Below are positions 7,048 through 11,541 of a stretch of 11,541 bases of DNA, in pieces. How positions within the stretch are numbered: position 1 is the stretch's first letter; each line of letters begins with the position of its first letter. The notes under the pieces were generated by a model, which saw nothing but the letters and a program-made list of their open reading frames with translations, ran no database searches and was not told the DNA's origin. The position numbers and the translations under genes were made by a program. The DNA is from Verrucomicrobia bacterium 12-59-8 (lineage in GTDB: Bacteria > Verrucomicrobiota > Verrucomicrobiae > Verrucomicrobiales > Verrucomicrobiaceae), in assembly GCA_002279765.1 (NCBI GenBank), contig NCCR01000314.1:1-11541 (forward strand), written 5' to 3'.

Positions 7048-8187
7048 ATGCTGCTGCCGGGTGTTTCCTTGTCGCAGGGCGTCTCTGAAATCACCGGGGT
7101 CGCCATCAGCCCGCTGCTGGGTGTCAGCGTCATGGGCGTGTGGACCTACTACAAGACCGAGCCGCATTTGCGCCATCGCCTGCCGTGGTACTGCCATCCA
7201 GGCGTCTGGGGCACAGGCTTGGGGTTGATCGTGATCTGCTTTCTCAAAGACTTCCTCGGTACGGCCGCGCCGCCGCTGGTCAAAAAGCCGCTCGATTTCC
7301 TTGAGCTCTTCGAAAACAAGCTCAGTGCGCTCGTTGCCACGATCGGTTTCGTGCCTCTTGTGGCTCTCGCCATGGCCCAGTACAACAAGATCCAGCCACA
7401 GGCCGTGAATGGACTGGCAGATTCCGGCCTGGCCGTGATGCCACTGGCCAGCGTGATCGACTTTGGCGTCCACACGCCTTGGATTTCCATCCCCGTCGCC
7501 ATCGTGGCCTTCGGGGTGGTCTGGCTCAGTTCGCATGCCATCAATGTGCTCATCGCGCTCTCACCTTTTGGCATCGTCGATGCAGGTCTCAAGCTCATCA
7601 AACTCGGCCTCATGGCCCTGGTGGCTGGCAGCACGCTGATTCATCCGTATGCCGGTGCGGCGGTCTCGCTTGTGCTGATTCTCATCGGACTGCTGTTCGC
7701 TGGCTGGTCGTTTCGCCTAACGCTGTTCGGCACCCTCATGGGCAGCGACTTCCTGCTCAACAAACGCGCCAGCCCCGCCGACGTGGAATCCGGCGTGAAA
7801 GGCTTTCTGGCCCGCCGCACCGAGGGCGTGCCGGTGCGCACCATGGTCCGGCTCAAGCAGGATGCCGCAGGCCGTCCCGTGCTCAGCTATCACCCTTGGC
7901 TGGTATTGCCGGAGCGGCGCATCGCCGTGGCCGATGCCGACATGGTCATTTGCAAAGGGCTCGTGCATCCCTCGCTCGCCCACCGTCCTGCCGAAACCTC
8001 GGCAGCACTGCGCAGCACCCTCATTCTGCTGCCGCGTTATCGCAGGCTGGAGGACACGATCGCCCGGCATTTCGGCTGCCAGGAAGTGGTGGATGGAGCG
8101 CTCATGCGTGGCTTCAAAGCCATGCGTCAATGGCTCGTGGAGATGCTTTCGTCCGGGCGAAAACTCGTGGAAATGCACCCCGGATGA
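7048..8187 (+). CDS. Multi-pass membrane protein, DUF4126-like; true start uncertain
   Basis: The recognisable protein begins about MLLPGVSLSQGVSEITG at the ATG at 7048 (379 residues). It has about five or six hydrophobic segments in its first 250 residues (for example GVAISPLLGVSVMGVWTYY, LSALVATIGFVPLVALAM, ISIPVAIVAFGVVWLSSHAI, AGAAVSLVLILIGLLFAGWS). A soluble C-terminal part of about 125 residues follows, rich in Arg and Leu. Layout and the HAINVLIALSPFG segment remind me of DUF4126 membrane proteins, but this is a weak match from memory. No signal peptide lies in this frame. An ATG at 6986 in the neighbouring frame encodes a good one (MNTPFKRRLFTFLLIF), so the gene may truly start there, with a frameshift of -1 or +2 bases near 7045. 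The frame also stays open upstream to 6925 with no sensible protein. Function unknown; cytoplasmic-membrane location inferred. Confidence 0.65.
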   Translation: MLLPGVSLSQGVSEITGVAISPLLGVSVMGVWTYYKTEPHLRHRLPWYCHPGVWGTGLGLIVICFLKDFLGTAAPPLVKKPLDFLELFENKLSALVATIGFVPLVALAMAQYNKIQPQAVNGLADSGLAVMPLASVIDFGVHTPWISIPVAIVAFGVVWLSSHAINVLIALSPFGIVDAGLKLIKLGLMALVAGSTLIHPYAGAAVSLVLILIGLLFAGWSFRLTLFGTLMGSDFLLNKRASPADVESGVKGFLARRTEGVPVRTMVRLKQDAAGRPVLSYHPWLVLPERRIAVADADMVICKGLVHPSLAHRPAETSAALRSTLILLPRYRRLEDTIARHFGCQEVVDGALMRGFKAMRQWLVEMLSSGRKLVEMHPG

Positions 8188-8239
8188 ACCTTAGCGGGGT
8201 TGCGCAGGCGTGAATCCCGCCTATCTACGCGGCCCGCTT

Positions 8240-9499
8240 ATGCACAGCTTCCGCTACCACCAAGGCCAGTTATTTGCCGAAAACGTCTCTCTTCAGTCCC
8301 TTGCCGAGAAACACGGCACGCCGCTCTATGTCTATTCCAAGGACACCATCGCCGGTCATTACACGCGTCTGGACGCTGCACTGGCCAAGCTGGACCATCT
8401 GATCTGCTTCGCGGTGAAGGCGAACTCCAATATCGCCGTGCTCAACACCATCGCCAAACTTGGCGGCGGTTTTGACATCGTCTCCGCAGGTGAACTCTAC
8501 CGCGTCATCAAAGCCGGTGGCGATCCCGCGAAATGTACCTTTGCCGGCGTGGGCAAAACCCGCGACGAAATCGAGTACGCCCTCAAGCAGGGCATCTACT
8601 GTTTCAACGCTGAGTCCGAGGCGGAACTGCACTACATCAACCAAGTTGCCGGCGAACTCGGCATGCAGGCCCCCGTGGCCGTGCGCGTGAACCCCAATAA
8701 GAGGAGCGAGAACAAGTTCGGCATCGATTTCGACCAGATCCTCGACGTCTATGCCCGCGTGGCCGCCGACTGCCCAAACCTGATCATCAAAGGTCTGCAG
8801 ATGCACATCGGCTCGCAGCTCACCAACGTGGATCCCTTCCTCGAAGCGGTGCAGAAGGTCATCCCGCTCGTGACGCAGGTGAAGAGAAGCTACGGCATCG
8901 AATTCTTCAGCATCGGCGGCGGCATCGGCATCAATTACAAGCAGAGCCTCGACTCCGGTGACTCCACTTGGTGGGAGGAGAACGCGGAAGTGCATCCGCT
9001 CACGATTCAGGCTTATGCCGAAGCCGTGGTGCCACACCTCGAACCCCTCGGTCTGCGCGTTCTTTGCGAACCCGGTCGTTTCATGGTCGGCAATGCTGGT
9101 GTCATGCTCACCAAGGTGCTCTACGAAAAGCGCGGCTCCGCCAAAATTTTCAAGATCGTCGATGCCGGCATGAATGACCTCATCCGTCCGACGCTTTACG
9201 AAGGCTGGCATCAGATCGTGCCCCTCAAGCAGCCTGCGAACGCCACCGTCGAGAAAGTCGATGTGGTCGGTCCGATCTGTGAATCCGGCGACTTCCTCGC
9301 CCAGAACCGCGAACTCCCGCTGGTGAAAGAGGGTGAATACCTCGCCGTGCTCAGCGCCGGGGCTTATGGTTTCACCATGGCGTCGAACTACAACACGCGC
9401 CCCATGCCCGCTGAAATCCTCGTCGATGGCGACAAAGCAACCGTCGTGCGTGAACGCCAGACCCTCGAAGACGTGCTCAAAGGCGAGCACCTCGCCTGA
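8240..9499 (+). CDS. lysA: Diaminopimelate decarboxylase, missing a conserved loop
   Basis: LysA decarboxylates meso-diaminopimelate to L-lysine with PLP, the last step of lysine synthesis. The start is the ATG at 8240 (MHSFRYHQGQLFAENV, the usual family opening); the frame is open to 8210 but without homology. The fold-type III PLP barrel shows Lys60 in CFAVKANSN (Schiff base), GGGFDIVSAGEL, MHIGSQL (His facing PLP), SIGGGIGI, CEPGRFMVGNAG, CESGDFLA and SAGAYGFTMASNYN. The protein has 419 residues. At 8690-8713 the sequence reads RVNPNKRSENKFG, where the family normally has about 15 residues including a KTHxxISTG motif between VNP and NKFG. About 11 residues are missing in frame. The product could be expressed, but that loop is strongly conserved, so activity is doubtful. 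It lies 52 bases after the membrane-protein gene and 23 bases before metF, probably in one operon. Confidence 0.9.
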   Translation: MHSFRYHQGQLFAENVSLQSLAEKHGTPLYVYSKDTIAGHYTRLDAALAKLDHLICFAVKANSNIAVLNTIAKLGGGFDIVSAGELYRVIKAGGDPAKCTFAGVGKTRDEIEYALKQGIYCFNAESEAELHYINQVAGELGMQAPVAVRVNPNKRSENKFGIDFDQILDVYARVAADCPNLIIKGLQMHIGSQLTNVDPFLEAVQKVIPLVTQVKRSYGIEFFSIGGGIGINYKQSLDSGDSTWWEENAEVHPLTIQAYAEAVVPHLEPLGLRVLCEPGRFMVGNAGVMLTKVLYEKRGSAKIFKIVDAGMNDLIRPTLYEGWHQIVPLKQPANATVEKVDVVGPICESGDFLAQNRELPLVKEGEYLAVLSAGAYGFTMASNYNTRPMPAEILVDGDKATVVRERQTLEDVLKGEHLA

Positions 9500-9522
9500 T
9501 TGAATTCCGCGCCCCCCTCACG

Positions 9523-10228
9523 ATGCACATCGCCGACATTCTCCAAGACCAGCGTCCCACGCTCTCGTTTGAGTTCAGGTGGTTCCACGCGTGAACTCAC
9601 GCACGATCTGGTCGTGCGCATCAAAACCACGACCAGCCTCGATGCTGTGCCGCACCTCACCTGTGTCTGCCATAGCGAGGCCGACATTCACGCCATCCTG
9701 GAGCGTTACGCGAAGGCGGGTGTGAGCAACATTCTCGCCCTCGGTGGCGATCCGCCGAAGAACCTCGCCAACTACGAGCGTGCGAAGGATGCATTCCAGC
9801 ACGCGGCGGACCTTGTCGCCTTCATCAAGAAGTTCAACGACACCGGCGCGCATCCTGACAAACGCGGCTTCGGCATCGGCGTCGCCGGATTCCCCGAAGG
9901 CCATCCCTCCACGCCGAATCGCGTGCTGGAGATGGATCATCTCAAAGCCAAGGTCGATGCCGGTGCGGACTACATCTGCACCCAGTTGTTTTTCGACAAC
10001 CACGATTTCTACGACTTCCGCGAGCGCTGCCAGCTTGCCGGAATCAACATCCCGATCATTGCGGGCATCATGCCCATCACCAGCGCTTCGGGTATGCGTC
10101 GTATGGCTGAGCTCGCTGCGGGTGCACGTTACCCCGCCAAACTGCTCCGTGCCATCCAGCGCTGCGGGGGTGACGAAGCCGCCGTGCAAAAGGTCGGCAT
10201 CCACTACGCCACTGAGGCGTCCGCAATC
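9523..10228 (+). pseudogene. metF: 5,10-methylenetetrahydrofolate reductase, internally deleted and C-terminally truncated
   Basis: MetF reduces methylene-THF to methyl-THF with FAD for methionine synthesis. The ATG at 9523 opens MHIADILQDQRPTLSFEF, with the Glu equivalent to catalytic E28 of E. coli MetF, but this frame stops at TGA 9592-9594 after 23 residues. The homology resumes at 9578 in frame +2 with GGSTRELTHDLVVRI, followed by PHLTCVCH, ALGGDPP (Asp of the flavin site), FPEGHPS, CTQLFFD (substrate Gln), IPIIAGIMPI and VGIHYATE. By comparison with E. coli MetF, residues about 30-62, including the VTYGA block, are missing: a loss of roughly 100 bases that also shifts the frame. After HYATE (about 10216) the last 30-odd residues, including the HFYTLN strand, are absent and the frame enters the ROK kinase without a stop. 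A TTG at 9500 could start the shifted frame but gives 26 meaningless residues first. Activity is very unlikely. Confidence 0.88.
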
Positions 10229-11176
10229 ATGAGCGAAGAAGCCCCTCTCATCGCCGCCATCGAGGCAGGCGGCACCAAGTTCGTCTGCGCCATCGGCACC
10301 GGCCCGCACGATGTGCGTGACGTCATCCGCATCCCCACCACGACGCCGGAAGACACGCTCGCCGGGGTGAACCGCTTCCTCACGATGGCCAAGTCGAAGT
10401 ACGGCTCCATCGCTGCCATCGGCATCGGATCTTTTGGTCCCATTGATCTCGACAAAAAAAGCGAGACCTACGGTTACATCACCTCCACGCCGAAGCCTGG
10501 CTGGCAGTTCACCAACATCGTGCAAAAGCTGCATGATCGCTACCACGTCCCCATCGCCTGGGACACGGATGTGAATGCCGCCGTTCTCGCTGAATATCTC
10601 TGGGGAGCCGGGCAGGACACAGATCCGCTCATCTACATTACCGTCGGCACCGGCGTCGGCGGGGGCGTGCTTATCAATGGCCAGCTTTTGCACGGCCTGC
10701 TGCATCCTGAGATCGGGCATCTCCTGGTGCCACCACCCCAGAACTCGTCAGCGGTCCAGCAGGCCTGCCACTGCCCCTTTCACAAAAGCTGCGTCGAAGG
10801 CTACATCAGCGGCACCGCCCTCGCCTCGCGCTGGGGTGTGAAAGCCGATGCCCTGCCGCCAGATCATCCCGCCTGGGAGGAGGTTGCCGATGTCATGGCG
10901 CATGCGCTGCTTAATCTCACGCTCAGCATCAGCCCGAAGCGCATCATCCTCGGCGGCGGTGTCATGAGCCAGGATCACATCCTGCCGCTCATTCGCGGTC
11001 AGCTTCACAAGCTCAACAACGGCTACCTCCGCGTCCCCGAACTCGGCCGCAGCATCGACGACTTCATCGTGGGTCCAGGTCTGGGAGCGCGTTCCGGTTT
11101 GCTCGGTGCTCTGGCGCTGGGCAAGTATGAGCTGGACCGGCATTTGAACCAGAAGGCTGAGACTTCAGCGGCTTGA
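10229..11176 (+). CDS. ROK-family sugar kinase, fructokinase-like
   Basis: A 315-residue protein from the ATG at 10229. It phosphorylates a hexose, probably fructose or a related sugar, with ATP in the cytoplasm. Marks are the N-terminal phosphate loop AAIEAGGTKFVCAIG (E12-K17), the WDTDVNAAVLAEYLWGAG block with the catalytic Asp, ITVGTGVGGGVL, the HPEIGH motif and the zinc motif CHCPFHKSCVEGYISG (CxCxxHxxxC), which is typical of ROK repressor/kinase proteins. ILGGGVM and the GLGARSGLLGALAL end complete the fold. EAGGTKFVC resembles Bacillus YdhR-type fructokinases. The ATG is inside an open frame continuous with the metF remnant, with no stop and no clear ribosome-binding site, so it may be made from its own ATG or as a fusion. 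A DNA-binding N-terminal domain is absent, so it is a kinase, not a ROK repressor. It appears complete. Confidence 0.87.
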   Translation: MSEEAPLIAAIEAGGTKFVCAIGTGPHDVRDVIRIPTTTPEDTLAGVNRFLTMAKSKYGSIAAIGIGSFGPIDLDKKSETYGYITSTPKPGWQFTNIVQKLHDRYHVPIAWDTDVNAAVLAEYLWGAGQDTDPLIYITVGTGVGGGVLINGQLLHGLLHPEIGHLLVPPPQNSSAVQQACHCPFHKSCVEGYISGTALASRWGVKADALPPDHPAWEEVADVMAHALLNLTLSISPKRIILGGGVMSQDHILPLIRGQLHKLNNGYLRVPELGRSIDDFIVGPGLGARSGLLGALALGKYELDRHLNQKAETSAA

Positions 11177-11228
11177 TGCGGCTCTGCCGGGAGTTGCACG
11201 CTCGAAATTCAAAGGTCTATTCCATGGC

Positions 11229-11541
11229 ATGAAAAAGCTCCTGCTGCTCGCGCTGTGCGTCCTCGCTTGTCTCTCATCGGCTCAGCAGCCTGCCGCAGCG
11301 CCGAAACCGCCCGTCGGCCTGCCAAGGGATGCAAAGTACTTCAACGGAAAATGGTACGCCGTGGTTTTGGAAAAGGTGAACTGGGCGGTGGCGCAATCCC
11401 GTTGCAAGCAGCATGGCGGCCAGCTCGCCGTGGCGCATGATGAATCCACCGCCGTGTTCATTAAAACTCTCTCCGGCAAACTGCGCGTCTGGTTCGGTGC
11501 CACGGATGACAAGGTCGAGGGTATATGGGTATGGGTGGTCG
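11229..11541 (+). CDS. Secreted C-type lectin-like protein, 5' part (runs off window)
   Basis: An open frame from the ATG at 11229 continues past the window end. It starts with a signal peptide (MKKLLLLALCVLACLSSA) and a short Pro/Ala linker (QQPAAAPKPPVG). The start of a C-type lectin-like domain (PF00059) follows: KYFNGKWYAVVLEKVNWAVA, then the RCKQHGGQLAVAHDE block that matches the family's aC..gg.La.i.s.eE pattern, and VWFGATDD, which matches the W.GltD segment. Such domains bind sugars or proteins outside the cell and are frequent in Verrucomicrobia and Planctomycetes. Missing C-terminal sequence means the Ca2+/sugar site cannot be judged. It begins 52 bases after the ROK kinase stop, with no clear Shine-Dalgarno sequence. 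Confidence 0.75.
   Translation, partial: MKKLLLLALCVLACLSSAQQPAAAPKPPVGLPRDAKYFNGKWYAVVLEKVNWAVAQSRCKQHGGQLAVAHDESTAVFIKTLSGKLRVWFGATDDKVEGIWVWVV

Noticed and set aside
8270..9490. 406-codon open frame on the minus strand opposite lysA
   Set aside because: It mirrors the codon structure of lysA in GC-rich DNA, has no recognisable domain, and lysA is certain.
9500..9577. TTG at 9500 as the true start of a MetF-ROK protein
   Set aside because: The 26 residues it adds are out-of-frame metF sequence with no family match; the real MetF start is visible at 9523 in the other frame.
9575..10720. 381-codon open frame on the minus strand opposite metF and the ROK gene
   Set aside because: It spans two unrelated genes, shows no domain and is explained by the codon bias of the + strand genes.
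1..11541. Mobile element, prophage, CRISPR or defence system
   Set aside because: I found no transposase, integrase, terminal inverted repeats, spacer-repeat pattern or defence-family motif on either strand.

Overview
The window looks like chromosomal DNA of a Verrucomicrobiota bacterium (Verrucomicrobiaceae / Prosthecobacter-like). This rests on the protein content: a ceramidase-like secreted protein, a DUF1080 sugar-hydrolase-like protein, a DUF1501 protein with a Tat motif, an SGNH hydrolase and a DUF4126-like membrane protein sit beside housekeeping purM, lysA and metF. The assignment is an inference from family content, not from a marker gene. I see no rRNA, tRNA, CRISPR array, transposase or phage gene, and no gene-free stretch above about 200 bases.

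Left part (1-3700): the 3' end of a ceramidase-like gene on + converges with no spacing on a minus-strand pair, a secreted amidohydrolase followed by a DUF1080 protein, joined by an ATGA stop/start overlap. A short divergent region separates this pair from a + strand lipoprotein with a 3D (Asp-Asp-Asp) domain. These four genes look intact and are exported.

Middle (3695-6900): a minus-strand DUF1501 gene carries an in-frame TGA and a shortened N-terminus. Divergent from it, purM is disrupted by an exact 17-bp tandem duplication; removing one copy restores a full 333-residue reading frame. An intact secreted SGNH/GDSL hydrolase follows 35 bases downstream.

Right part (6900-11541): a multi-pass membrane protein whose 5' end may be frameshifted; lysA, which lacks a conserved loop of about 11 residues; metF, with an internal out-of-frame deletion of roughly 100 bases and no C-terminal strand; a ROK sugar kinase that metF runs into in frame; and the start of a secreted C-type lectin-like protein cut by the window end. 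purM, lysA and metF supply purines, lysine/peptidoglycan precursor and methyl-folate.

I found no convincing new multi-gene system. The most unusual signal is the density of indel-type lesions (at least six in about 6 kb) in well-conserved genes whose remaining sequence still looks conserved and functional. This fits either assembly/sequencing artefacts in a metagenomic or amplified genome, or very recent gene decay. Raw reads would decide.
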